The position numbers and the translations under genes are program-made. From Agapanthus africanus (taxonomy: Eukaryota; Streptophyta; Magnoliopsida; Asparagales; Amaryllidaceae), in the NCBI GenBank assembly GCA_030015575.1, contig JASDDO010000016.1:456582141-456646140 (forward strand): DNA of 64,000 nucleotides. The letters run 5' to 3'. The notes beneath the pieces are model-generated. The model was not told where the DNA came from. It saw nothing but the letters and a program-made list of their open reading frames with translations, and searched no databases. Shown here one piece after another: positions 53,713 through 64,000 of the stretch; positions within the stretch are counted from its first letter, which is position 1, and each line of letters starts with the position of its first letter.

Positions 53713-56700
53713 TTATTTCAAGCATGATGAAAGCTTCTCAGCGATTTCCTGCTTGGCAACTTCGCAATCTTGCATGCCTCGCTCGGTAAAGTCAAGCTTC
53801 TGGCTCAGCGCCGGCCCATCAGAAATATATTGTTGGAGGTTTTCGAAAATATCTTGTAGCTGCATGACATTTGCTTCAATCTGGGCGTGCAAGTAGGTGG
53901 ATTCGCCAGAATCCGTCTCATGCGCCTTTCGCTTTAGGGTCAATTTTTGTTCAAAATATTGAATGAAATCGGCACTTTGCTTGATCCACGTGACCCGCTG
54001 AGCCTTCAAGGTCAATACTTCAGGAGTGAGATGCCTAAGCTCGATCTCATGCAGACAAGACTCGATCCTCTTACAATAGTCGACCCAAAAACCGATGAAA
54101 TCTTCGTTGTGGAAATTCACAAGCGTCGCCAGCATAGGATTGACTTCGTCAGCGAAATTCGCGGTAGAGGTGAGAGCCTCGGCATCAAGATCTTCGATAA
54201 ATTCGCTTAGCATCCGCCTGCTAGTCACGGTGCCCTTAAAAGATTGATGCTTAGCAAAAGGTCCCGTAGGCATGGGAATGCGAGACTCAAAAGGGACCGA
54301 AGTCAGAATAGTTGCTGCAAAACAAATCACGCACGAATAAGGGTCAGATTTCAACTTGGAAGATAAAAAGAAAGCCGATGGACGAGATCTACCGTACCAG
54401 CTGTTGAAAGTGGCAAGACAGGGAGCACAGGAGGTTCGGCTATTCCTTCGCTCCCTCCCTCGAGCCATGATACTGTGGTCAATACGAGAAAAGCTTAGCA
54501 ACAGAAAGCTTACTCAAGGAAAGAAGAGACACTAAGCGAAAATATACTAACCAATGCCGGAAGGGGGAACGAATTCCGATTGAAAGGAAAAATACGGGCT
54601 TAACACTAAATGTATGTGATCAAAGAGCACTCCTGCAGGATTGCAATAATATATGGGTAATGCAAGAAAATGGTATCTACAGTGAAGCCAATAAATGAGA
54701 AATCTATACCTTCCAAAATTCGTGGAGACGTAGAAAAGAGGGGAGGAACCATGACAGTCAGGGAAATGACCGGCGGTAATTCTTCAGTCTGTACAGCATC
54801 AGGGTTTACCGTGCATATGCTCAGAATAAAGGAGATATCATTAGAGATGTCTAGCGGGATTAAAACTCAAAAATAATAACCCAAGGAGTACCTGACAGGG
54901 CAAAAACCAATATAGTGCCCGAAGCGTCACCAGTTGTGACGGCTTCCTCGGTTTCCATTGGGAAAGTAGATTCAGCATCCACACCTTCATCCCCTGACTC
55001 AATAAAGGCCGTCGTAATACTTGCATCACCCGCCGATATTAAGGATCCAAAAGGAGAAGAAGCAGCAGTCGGAGCGATCCCAGATTCCAGAGAAAGGTTG
55101 GCCACTTCAGACTCTTTAGTCGCTGGCACTTCACCTACCACACCATCACCTAAATTTGGCCCTAAGAAATGCGTGTGTTATAATGCAAGAAAAAGGTTGT
55201 TACTAAGAACTGTGTGTTGTTCTACCTTGAAGTAGTCGTTCAATCTCTTCTCGGGCCGCACGCGCAACCTATCTATGGGCAGTAGACAGTGCAGAAGGAA
55301 CGTCCACCATAGGAATACTAGAGGGTTGAGCATCACTCGAACCCGCGCCCGTAGCCGAGAGAGCCCGACGTTCCCCCGCAACGTGCTTTCTACGCATCTT
55401 ATCATCATGGGCTGTATGAACCGATCGCCTCAAAACTTCTGATAGGGGGACATCATCGTCCAAATCGAGCCCAGCCTCCGGATCCGCTGTGGCATCCATC
55501 ATCGGCTACTTCAGCAAGGCCTCCTGCGGTGGCCTTGGGAAGGCCTCAGCCATAGTCGGTGGCTCTGAAGGCTTTTCCGCATCGCCGCCTAGGATTGGCA
55601 TTACATTCGAAACAACCTGGGTTATGGTAGTTCCTATAATAAGATAAAGAAAAGGGTCAGATCATGAATAAAAGGAACTAAAAATACAAAGGCGTAGTGA
55701 AACGAATTATACCAAGGCCCAAGGAGGCGCGGAGCCTCTCCCCCTCCTCAAACGTCTTGAAGGAAGTCGAGAGAGCCTCTTCAGCAGAAATACCTATTAA
55801 GAAAGATAGCATTAGTAAATCATAATAAATTCAAAAAAAGGAGGGGATATATAAAGGAGAGTATAAATGAAGTATACCGGACTCCGCAATAGAGGCTAAC
55901 GCTTCCTGTTCACGGGCTAGTCGTTTGGAAGCTTCAATGGCAGCCTGAAGATCGTTATCAGTCACAGGCACATCGAACAGACCAACATTGGTGCTATACT
56001 CGCACAAGCCCTCGCTATAGGGGGTATGGGGCTCCTGGCCGAATACGATGTCAGCAGAAAATAAGGATTTCTTTTTCTTCTGCGAAATGACACCAACGGC
56101 TGATGATAAAAAGCTTTCACTTAACAGGCTTCTTTGGACGGCGGGTCCCGATCTCCAAACAATGCCATATTCCAGAGACACTATGATTACCGCTGTCACA
56201 GGAACATCTGGTCGAGACTTACTAGGAAAAGCACGCGAGGCTATAATCGTGGCGATCTCTCTCAAAGAAGGGAGCACGGCTGCCCGTCGCTTTAGTGGGA
56301 CCGCTGGATTACCGGCCGGGACAACATCCTTGTGGTCGAGCAACAGCTGCCTCTCCTCCCTGATGACAGCACCCGTCGCATGCTGGTACCAAGCAACGTA
56401 AGCATTCGAAGCCTTTGGAATACAGCTCGGCTCACTGACGAGGAAATGGGACCCGTATTTAATCACATGAAATGACGCGCCGCGCTGCGAACGCCGTCTT
56501 CCATAGCAACCGAATCAATCAAGAATGCCTCAAGAGGAATGCCTTGGTTATAACCCGATTGCTGGACAAAGCGATGCGGGATATACCTCATAAACAGCAC
56601 CGAAGCGTTCTGTTTAAATACCAGAAAACCTGGCCCGATTGAATACAGGTGCACAACCTCTCGAGCCTTCAACACAGAAGCCCCGTCCTTGAAAATATCA

Positions 56701-58172
56701 TGCAACGGTTGAATCACCTTGGAAGTTTCTTTGCCGATGGTCAGGACTTTATCGACAAAGGTCATACTGTCCCCAACCATGAATGGGCGAAGGAGCAATC
56801 GCCGAGCCTCCCGCTGTGTTGGGTCTGGAGCAGACGTATCGACTAGGTGCATGACCCGGGGAAAGTTGTAGCCTTCGTAGAATCGGGGTCGTTTATGAAC
56901 ACCAAAAGCACCCAACACGTCCATCTCGATCCATGAGGTGAAGTAGTGCAATGGAAGATTTACGGGTTTTACCCCCGGCTGAGTAGTGTCGGCTGCTACG
57001 CTCAAGCCATGATATAAATGAGCTAATCCCGCGACCCCAATGGCCATGCGCGTCCCTGCGGCGATGCGATGAGCCGGATAAAAGACAAATGGTCTCATGT
57101 AGCAGGGGTGCGTCGGAAGCGCGAACCAACTCAGCCACAAGCCGATAAACCCTATAAAGAACATCTTCTCGTCAATGTCTGGGGCGGCAATCTCTGCGAA
57201 GGGGATGACTGGAGTATCTGGAATAAAGAATTTCTTTACATCCACCTCCGCGGTTGGCAAGTTGTCCGAACTAAATCCGAATGGGTCATCGAGTTTGGTG
57301 AACTTCGCGGCTTATTTAGATAGAGCCTCTGGACGAAGAAAGTGGGTGATGAAATCTGCGAAGCTAACTCCATGCCCACCAGACTCTAAAAATAAGCTCT
57401 CGTACATGTTCAGCAGCTTAATCAAGCTCGGAAACTGATATTGAACGGTAGTCTCCGGAGTAAGACCCATTACCACTGATTTGGTGGCAAATATATACTC
57501 GTCGGGGGAAATATCTCCTCATAATGTTTCCTTCTGATGGTTAATCCGGATATCTCCGCAAACTCCTCCAATGAGATTGAAATCTCCCGATCTCATAAGA
57601 GAAAGGCATGGATCAGGATATTCCATTGTTCCTGGAAAGATTTGACCCACCACACATGAGGAGTGTGATAGTGAAAGAGGGACACATAGATCGCGGGATA
57701 CAGCCCGGTCTTCAACAACAGCAACTTCTTGGCCGACAAGATATATCGGGCCAATTGTAGATAGCCAGCCGAATGACGGGGAGTCATTCCTATCATGTAA
57801 ACTTGCCCCCAAAGACGTGACTCTTCTTGGCATATGTGTCGCCCTGAACTATCCAAGGCCATCAGCGACTGCATTGGTATTGATGTCATAGAAGGCTGAA
57901 GACGACCTTCCGAGGTCCAGTTGACCTCTTCTACTGCGTAAGTTACTTGAGGTGGGGTCAGCATAATAGATCGTCGAGCTCGATTCCGAAGGCGCTGCGC
58001 AAGTAAAACTGTGCTGACCCTGGATAATTTGACTGTACCATGACCCCCACAGATGAAGAGACTTTTGCTCTAGGTCATAGCCCTGAATAAGTGCGAAGAC
58101 TTCCCAATCTGTAGATGCATCGGCGAAAGCACTCTCCGAGCGAACAAAGGGGAAGGAGGAATCGGAAGCCAT
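53713..58172 (-). pseudogene. Antisense spliced plant-mobile-domain (PMD) gene of element B
   Basis: Read from an ATG at 58172 (MASDSSFPFVR). PMD-like parts: WWVKSFQEQWN (about 57640), GLWLSWFALPTHP (about 57130), HLYHGLSVAADTTQPGVKP (about 57010), YSIGPGFLVFKQNASVL (about 56630), HRFVQQSGYNQGIPLEAFL (about 56560), WYQHATGAVIREER (about 56370). The tail is charged (KMRRKH, about 55405) and ends in a helical segment (54501-53713) with HAQIEANVMQLQDIFENLQQ. Introns: 55634-55712 (79 bp), an intron ending at 55794, and a donor at 55225. Damage: a frameshift near 57965, a stop in AFLL/DRE at 57593, and a one-base loss near 56465. Homology to the C copy extends over almost the whole length. It lies between the minisatellites and the 3' LTR, opposite to gag-pol. 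Role unknown. Confidence 0.78.
55634..55712 (-). other. Intron in the antisense PMD gene of B
   Basis: GT-AG intron of 79 bp, donor GGCCTTG/GTATAA, acceptor CTTATTATAG/GAACTACC. The exons join to give LG then TTITQV, in the same phase as in C (33045-33118). The next donors also match: ACTTCAAG/GTAGAA (55225) and CCTCAAG/GTAACG in C (32636). Confidence 0.75.
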
Positions 58173-59061
58173 AGTACCTAAAAAAAGGGTTAATTATCGA
58201 CACGATGTCCAAGACTTCAACATTCTTTTACACCTAAAATTGCACTGCATCACAGTTCCAAGAAAAAGGGACAAGGGCCCCCACAAAATCAAGGTAACAC
58301 CCCATCAATGATGATGCAGTCACTCATTGAAAGAATCTAAAAGGATTCTCATTTAATAAGAAAATATCATTGAACTCTGGAGTTAAACTCCCTCGAGAAA
58401 TATGTTCTGCAAACAAATTTCAAATCTGTAAAGAAAATAAGAAAGGGGATAAAATTCCCAAAAGAATTTCTTTAAAAGAAATTTTTCAGAGACAAACTCT
58501 ATAGAACAATGGGATAACATCCCAGAAATTCGCTTGAGAAATGGAATTAAATTCCAAATAACCTTCAAAAATCAAAGTTAATAACAGGATAAAACCCTAA
58601 AGATCTTTAAGGTCTATGGTCTACTCAAGTAAAAAATTTAGATCTCTATGGGATTATTACAAAAGAAGAGCAAAGCTCTGTTAATGGGCTAAAAACCCTA
58701 TAACACAAAGTGATTCCTTCAAAAGTTTCTTCAAGAGTTAAGACATAGTCATGATTCTTACCAATTTTGACAGGGTTTTAACTCTGAAAGAGTTTCTTTG
58801 AACAGAGATCTGAGCTCTGAAAAGAGAATTGAATTCTCAAGAAAAAAAGAAGAGTAAAGAAGATGAACAACAGTAATCTCAAAGGCCAAAAGCCCTACTT
58901 ATAAGACACAAGGAGATGGTTCAACTCCCCAAACGAGACTTTTTGGAAAGGTCAATCTGCATAAGCAAAAATTCCCTGGGTTCTAGGAAAATCAAACGGT
59001 GGAAAAGAGGCCACCGCTGCACTCATGTACGAGCCACGTAAGCGCAACGGTGGGGGGCAAT
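58173..59061 (+). other. 3' internal end of element B, with polypurine tract
   Basis: AT-rich, palindrome-dense, no gene. It lies upstream of the PMD gene on the minus strand and may contain its promoter. GGTGGGGGGCAATT ends at 59061, just before the LTR. Confidence 0.65.
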
Positions 59062-62025
59062 TGTTTCCCCAATAAAAGAGCAAAGCTCTGATCAAAATTA
59101 ATAAGGTAGCGCCTCACGTGCCTTCCATAAGGACGCCAGCGCCTATAGGATCAAATCCTATGGTGGTGCCTCACGTGCCCCTCATGCGGGCGCCAATGTG
59201 CAAAGCACAAAAGCACTCTCAAAAGACGTCACATGTGCTCCTCACACAGGCGCCAACATGCAAAGCACAGAAGAACTCTCAAAAGGTGTCGCACATGCTC
59301 CTCACGCGAGCGCCAATGTGCAAAGCACAGAAGCGCTCATCTTAAGAATTAAATTCTTAAGCAGCGCCCACGTGCTGTGCACGTGGGCGCCAGCACCCAA
59401 GTTAATATCTGTAGAATTAAATTCTACGCTTTCCTAACAAAGATTGGGATATTTTCTGTTAAACAGAGCCGTTGAATTAAAGATCCAATGGAGGAAAAAC
59501 ATCTCCTAAATCTTTGGATCAATGATCCAACAATAGAATAAAATTCTATTGTTTGGGAAGATATTCCCCCAATCTTTCTAAGAAAGAAAGGTTGCCCTCT
59601 GTAAAACAGAGAACCCTCAGATTAAAAATCCAATGGTGATTAAAAATCACCATTTCACAGAATAAAACTCTGCATATGAAAAATATTTCCCCAATCTTGT
59701 TAAAAACAAGAAAATATGTTCTGTAAAACAGAAATCCTTGGATCAAAGATCCAATGGTGGGTAAAATTCCCCAAATCAATTGGGATCTCTTAGTGAGAGA
59801 TTTTTTCAAACCTAATTAACAAACTTGCCTTCACTATATAAAAAACCGAAGACTTCAAGTCAGATAAGGAGGACCCTCCCCCCCCCCCAACTTCTAAAAA
59901 ACAAAAACAGAAAGCTTCAAAAAGAAACAGAGAATTAAATTCTCAAGGAAGGAGATCTCCCTCCTTAAAAAACTCTAGGTAAATAAAAAAAATAGAGATC
60001 AAAACATCTCATTTACCTATTGAAGAGTTTAACTCTTTTAAAAGAACTTAGTTCTTTCTCTGGATCTGAAATCCACAAGACAAGTCTCCCACAAGTTGAG
60101 AGTTTAATTCTTATCGGGAAGAACTTATTCTTGAGAATCAAAGATTCAGAAAATAACTAGGAATTGAATTCCTTAAAACAAAACATATAAGAGAAACTTA
60201 GTTCCCGTAAAAGAACTTGGTTCTTAAAAATGAAGCTTGATTCTAAATCTGTAAAACAAAGATCCTATTGATCATTAATGAGCAAAAATACTATCAGCAG
60301 AGGAGAAAAACGCCCATCGCCGCATGTGTTCCTCACGTGGGCGCCACAGAAAAGGGCTTAGCACTTACTAGGCAGCACCCAGTGCCGTTCGTGTTCCTCA
60401 CATGGGCGCCACAAAAAATTGTTTTGCACTTATTAAGCAGCGCCGCATGTGTTCCTCACGTGGGCACCACAGAAAAGTGCTTAGCACTCATTAGGCAGTG
60501 CCCAGCGCCGCACATGTTCCTCATGTGGGTGCTACAGAAAAGTGCTTAGAACTCACTAGGCAGCGCCCAGCGCCGCACGTGTTCCTCACGTGGGCGCCAC
60601 AAAAGGGAAGAGTGCTTAGCACTCATTAGGCAGCGCCTAACGCCCAGCACCTCACATGCTCCCCATGTGCGCGCCGTAAAAGAGAAGAAAAAAGTGCTTA
60701 GCACTCCCCAAGCAACCCAAAATGGCTGAGTGTTCAACATTCATTGGGCAGTGCCCAGCGCTCAGCACCTCACGCGCTCCCCACGTGGACGCCATAAAGA
60801 ATGCCTATCACTCTATATAAAAACAAAAAGAGTAAAGTGTTCAACACTTATTGGGCAATTCTCATGACTGAAAGCTCCACATGATCATATGTGGGTTTCA
60901 GAACTCATATAAGTGCTTAGCACTTCTTGCATAAAAAAAAGGACTGATTAAACAGAACCCAAGTAAGTACTTAGCACTTTTTCAAAAAAAGAGGGGAGAC
61001 TAAGTAGACTAAAGCCCAAATTGGCTAAGTTGCTAAAGTCTTGCAACTGAGTCCAAATGCTCCATTTCCGGGTCTTAAATAAGGAAGATCCTAAAATGTT
61101 GTTAAGTGGATCTTAGTCTCAAATTTGACTAAAGTATCCTTAGCAAAAGTTCTTAAGGCCACCATAACCCTTCTCCCTCAAATACGGGACTTGATTTAAC
61201 GATGCATCTCTTTACACCTCTGATACATGACGTTGTACTTCCTCAACGTATTCAGAGAGGTGGCGGGTCCCGACAACCAACAACTCTTTGGTGCACTTCC
61301 AAATTGACGTGCATACCTCAAATCGGACCGTGCCCCAAATTGGGCACATTCCATATCACCATTGTTCATTCCGCCACGTAACAAATACACGTGCGCACAG
61401 GATGAATAATGGACTGAAATGTCCCTAAACTAATACTCTCCCCAAACACGGCGATAATGGACCGAAACGTCCTTAAACTAACTCCTCGCCTCAAACATGG
61501 CGATAATGGACAGTGACGTATTTAAACTAAAACAAACTGAGCCCCAACTGCTCATGTATATTTAAGTCGATCTTAATCTCAAACCAGATTAATGATCCTT
61601 AAATCAACCCAATCCCAAATCTAAAAATGTACGGATTTGGACTAATTCATGCCCTACGGGCGACGACATAAATTAGTCTCAGTATACAATCCATGGGCAA
61701 TTTAAACAAAAAAAAACACACACACGGCACGAAGTGAACTTCCGGAGCAGGAGAAAGTGGTTATCGCGATGCGGTATCGTAATTAACTGCAGGGGCTTAC
61801 GCCTGCAGGGAAGAGCGTCCCCCACAATCAAAAACCCCTCGCAAACGAGGGGTAATCTGATAAAGTCTGTTACAACGGCCGCATCCATCCAAACCTCCGA
61901 TATACGGTGTCATAAATCAACTTGGCATCTTCGGAGAGGTGGACGGATAAATCCAAATAGTATCTGCCCCCAGAATTCAGATCAGACGATCCATCCCGGT
62001 ACGTCCCTATTTTCGGTGGTGAACA
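59062..62025 (+). repeat. 3' LTR of element B (2964 bp)
   Basis: TGTTTCCCCAATAAAAGAGC to GGTGGTGAACA, partner of 15306-18309. Minisatellite at 59110-59345, TATA at 59835, G-box minisatellite at 60300-60800, GGAC-N6-GTCC-like units at 61410-61520, hairpin cluster at about 61640-61860. A run of about 13 C stands at 59880. Confidence 0.92.
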
Positions 62026-62030
62026 AAGTT
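62026..62030. repeat. Target-site duplication of element B, right copy (AAGTT)
   Basis: Identical to 15301-15305. Confidence 0.9.
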
Positions 62031-62270
62031 TAATTCAATTTTGGATTCGAGTTATAGACATTTCTTGTAAAGGATTTAACTATTGAAATTCTTAAGTTCG
62101 GAAATAATCGGACAACTTCTGCCCATTAACGACAGAATTTGTGTATTTTTCCAAGACAATTGTCATTGATAATTCTGTTAATTTGCAGTGTTGTCTAACC
62201 TGAATAGGCAAGCACTCACTTTCTCCGACTCCTTGGGGATCAAGAGAAATGATACCACTTAAACCTATAT
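62031..62270 (+). repeat. Continuation of the 3' LTR of element A (end uncertain)
   Basis: It follows from the AAGTT duplication that this sequence was joined to 15305 before B inserted. Both sides share an AT-rich style with TTCGAGTT-like words (15281 and 62047). The true LTR end was not found, because the other LTR of A is outside the window. Confidence 0.5.
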
Positions 62271-63960
62271 TAATGTAGAGTACTTAAATATTTATTATTG
62301 TTGTTTACATTGTATTTATATTGTTTACATTTCTCGAGGGTTTTTATGAAAAATACTTTAATATTGTTTTAAAATAAATCTCGAGGGTGATTTATAATAT
62401 TTAGAGTTTTTATGAATATATATTTTAATTTTAGTGGTATTTTGGTGATAAAACCTAACTTTTAAAAGTTTATGGTATTTTAATGAAAACCGTTCCTTTT
62501 GTAAACTTGTTGGTATTTTATTAAAATTTAATATTTCCTCTAAAAAGATATTTTTCATAATTTATTTTTATTGAAAATACGGATTTATAGTTTTATATAA
62601 TTTTTCAAAGTTTTAATTTGATTTAGAAAAAGTCGTATTTTTATTTCCTTTCGAGACCGAATTCTCCGTAAGGAGTTCTGTATCTCACTGTACTATCCCA
62701 AGGACATCCGATAACCCGCACGATCCGCAAATGGGTTCCTCTAAAAGGGTTGTATAGGCGCAATTACAAAGGATCCAAAAATATCGATTAAAACATTTAT
62801 TTGTAAAAGCGATGGTATTTTATTGAAAAACCGTATTCTTTAAATTAACCATACATCCAAAAAAATTGTGTTATGAAACCGTAGTGTATATGATAGGGTA
62901 GGTCATATCCCATGAGTTTTCTAGAGGTATATATGGTAATTATCGAATAATGGTGCTTTTAAAGTTCATGGTATTTATATGAAAAGTGTTCGATATGTGT
63001 TTATTTCGCATGAAATTTTAATTTCATTAAAAGGTAAATGATGTGAAAAGATTGTAAAGTGAAGTTATAGTATTTGTGTGACATATTAGGCCTATCAAAG
63101 ACTATAGAAGTGTTTTAAAAGAAGTGACATCGACGCTAGCTCTATTTTGTCGATATCGTTTTAGAAATTGTTTTGAGGTGAAAAGAAAAAGAGAGAAAAG
63201 GGACTTATGGTTTTGAAGCGTTAACAAGGTAGTAAAAGAGAGAGAGGAATCCTTCAGGGATCGTAGTATCGTCGGAAAAAGGCTCTGGTCTTCCACGGAA
63301 TGAAATCGGTCGCTAACTCCACTTGACTAGCCTTAACTCTTCTTGACCTTACAGAATTTTAAGAGAATTTTTTATAGAGATTTTCGGAATATGGAGAGTT
63401 AGGAGATGTGGTGTATTTATAGTATAGAAATGAGAGTGTATGAGTAAAATAATTTGCATTAAAAAAGAATTAAAATAAGATTAATGATGGAAATGAAAGG
63501 TCTCTTGTTAATTACAAAGTAATCAAACAATACAGGGGAGTAGAGGGGAGCTGAAAGGGTACACGGGTGAAGCACGGAGGGATTTGGAGTAAGGGAGACC
63601 GCTGGTGGCGGGAATCTGGCGGCCAGAAGTGGGCCACGTGTCTCGAAGTTCGTGTCCTGTGTATTATTTGGCTTTAACTCTTCATTTTTCCCGTTTGATT
63701 TTTCTGAAACTTTTCGATTCTTCATGTATTGCACGTGCAACTTTTGAGCTTCCGAAAAGTTAAAAAAATTAAAAATAATTGGGACTGATGGGAATCGAAC
63801 ACACAGGCTATGTCACAGCTGTGTGGATACTTTACCAGTGAACTACAAGTTGCTTCTTGTTTTTATTGAACAAAAATAATTTGTAACTCCTAATCAGGCT
63901 GAAAAACACTTCTATACATTAAATAAATTAATTTTATACAGGAATTTCAGAGTCTTTATA
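62271..63960 (-). repeat. Possible chromovirus (Tekay-like) LTR, minus strand
   Basis: Read on the minus strand, the stretch begins TATAAAGACTCTGAAATTCC, directly after a purine tract. This resembles chromovirus LTR starts of the form TGTAAGACCCCG. It has a TATAAATA box (63414-63423), and AT-rich sequence with the repeated word CTCGAGGGT (62333, 62381). No ORF of weight is present; the short ones are unconvincing. The left end is not defined. The call rests on recall of the family pattern and on the purine tract, so it is tentative. Confidence 0.4.
63781..63853 (-). tRNA. tRNA-like sequence or tRNA pseudogene
   Basis: On the minus strand a 73-base stretch has a D-arm-like part (TTGTAGTTCACTGGTAAAGT), a T-arm-like part (GTGTTCGATTCCC) and an acceptor in which 4 of 7 pairs form (GCAACTT with CAGTCCC). 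Spacing of the internal A-box and B-box-like parts is normal for a tRNA. The D-arm is close to plant tRNA-Asp as I recall it, but the anticodon arm does not fold well, so it is more likely a relic or the head of a tRNA-derived SINE than a working gene. Confidence 0.4.
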
Positions 63961-64000
63961 TTCTACCCTCTTTTTAAAAATTTTGTCATCGAAATTTACA
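63961..64000 (-). other. Possible 3' end of a chromovirus interior with polypurine tract
   Basis: On the minus strand: AATTTCGATGACAAAATTTT, then AAAAAGAGGGTAGAA. Tekay/Del-type chromoviruses are known to end their interior in a very similar way (a TTCGAGGACGAAAT word, then a purine-rich GGAGGGTAGAAT tract). The element itself would lie beyond the window. Confidence 0.4.

Larger units (their letters stand above)
15306..62025 (+). mobile_element. Tat-lineage Ty3/gypsy element B with nested insertions
   Basis: 5' LTR 15306-18309, primer-binding site at 18311, gag 18463-22445, protease to integrase 22480-27855, repeat-rich 3' region (split at 28924/51860 by element C), antisense PMD gene 53713-58172, polypurine tract and 3' LTR 59062-62025. 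Without C and D it would be about 24 kb, large even for this lineage. The two LTRs are clearly a pair: they share the same start (TGTTTCCCCAATAAAAGAG), repeat arrays and end, but differ by a few per cent, so B is much older than the copia element. All its genes are broken. Confidence 0.88.

Noticed and set aside
62358-63740. Short ORFs in the AT-rich right flank as host genes
   Set aside because: All are under 100 codons, without domain or splice context; the region looks like an LTR.

Overview
This window is intergenic DNA of a flowering plant with a large, retrotransposon-rich genome. No ordinary host gene is visible. It contains a Ty1/copia element of the Angela/BARE-1 type, at least four Ty3/gypsy elements of the Tat lineage (dual RNase H, very long palindrome-rich LTRs, an extra antisense gene), and possibly the edge of a chromovirus. 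The species cannot be read from the sequence.

Layout. (1) 1-9983, minus strand: a nearly complete copia element with one open gag-pol frame and LTRs that are almost identical by eye, so it is young. It is inserted in the pol region of Tat element A. (2) 9984-15305, plus: the rest of element A (second RNase H, integrase, repeat-rich 3' region, first part of its 3' LTR). (3) 15306-62025, plus: Tat element B, inserted in the 3' LTR of A. It has 3-kb LTRs and a perfect 5-bp target duplication (AAGTT) on both sides. (4) 28925-51859: element C, inside B. It has LTRs and an antisense plant-mobile-domain (PMD) gene but no gag-pol. (5) 35654-48775: element D, inside C, flanked by GAGAC. It has a gag gene, no pol, and an unrelated short antisense ORF. 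(6) 62026-64000: the end of the LTR of A, then AT-rich DNA that looks like a minus-strand chromovirus LTR carrying a tRNA-like sequence.

How the parts relate. B, C and D share LTR ends, a primer-binding site of one type (around TGGCACGCCCGGTGGGA), a polypurine tract of one type (GGTGGGGGGCATT) and a conserved hairpin cluster upstream of the LTR 3' end. B would be the full-length type (gag, protease, RT, RNase H, second RNase H, integrase, plus an antisense spliced PMD gene near the 3' LTR). C and D look like deletion derivatives that could once have been mobilised in trans. All Tat genes here are broken by stops and frameshifts, except the 168-codon antisense ORF of D.

Most unusual signals: a spliced antisense PMD gene with an intron at the same place and phase in two diverged elements; arrays of about 45-bp hairpins whose loop is conserved while the stems change in a compensated way; arrays of GGAC-N6-GTCC hairpins; and LTRs built from short perfect palindromes, including G-box (CACGTG) minisatellites.
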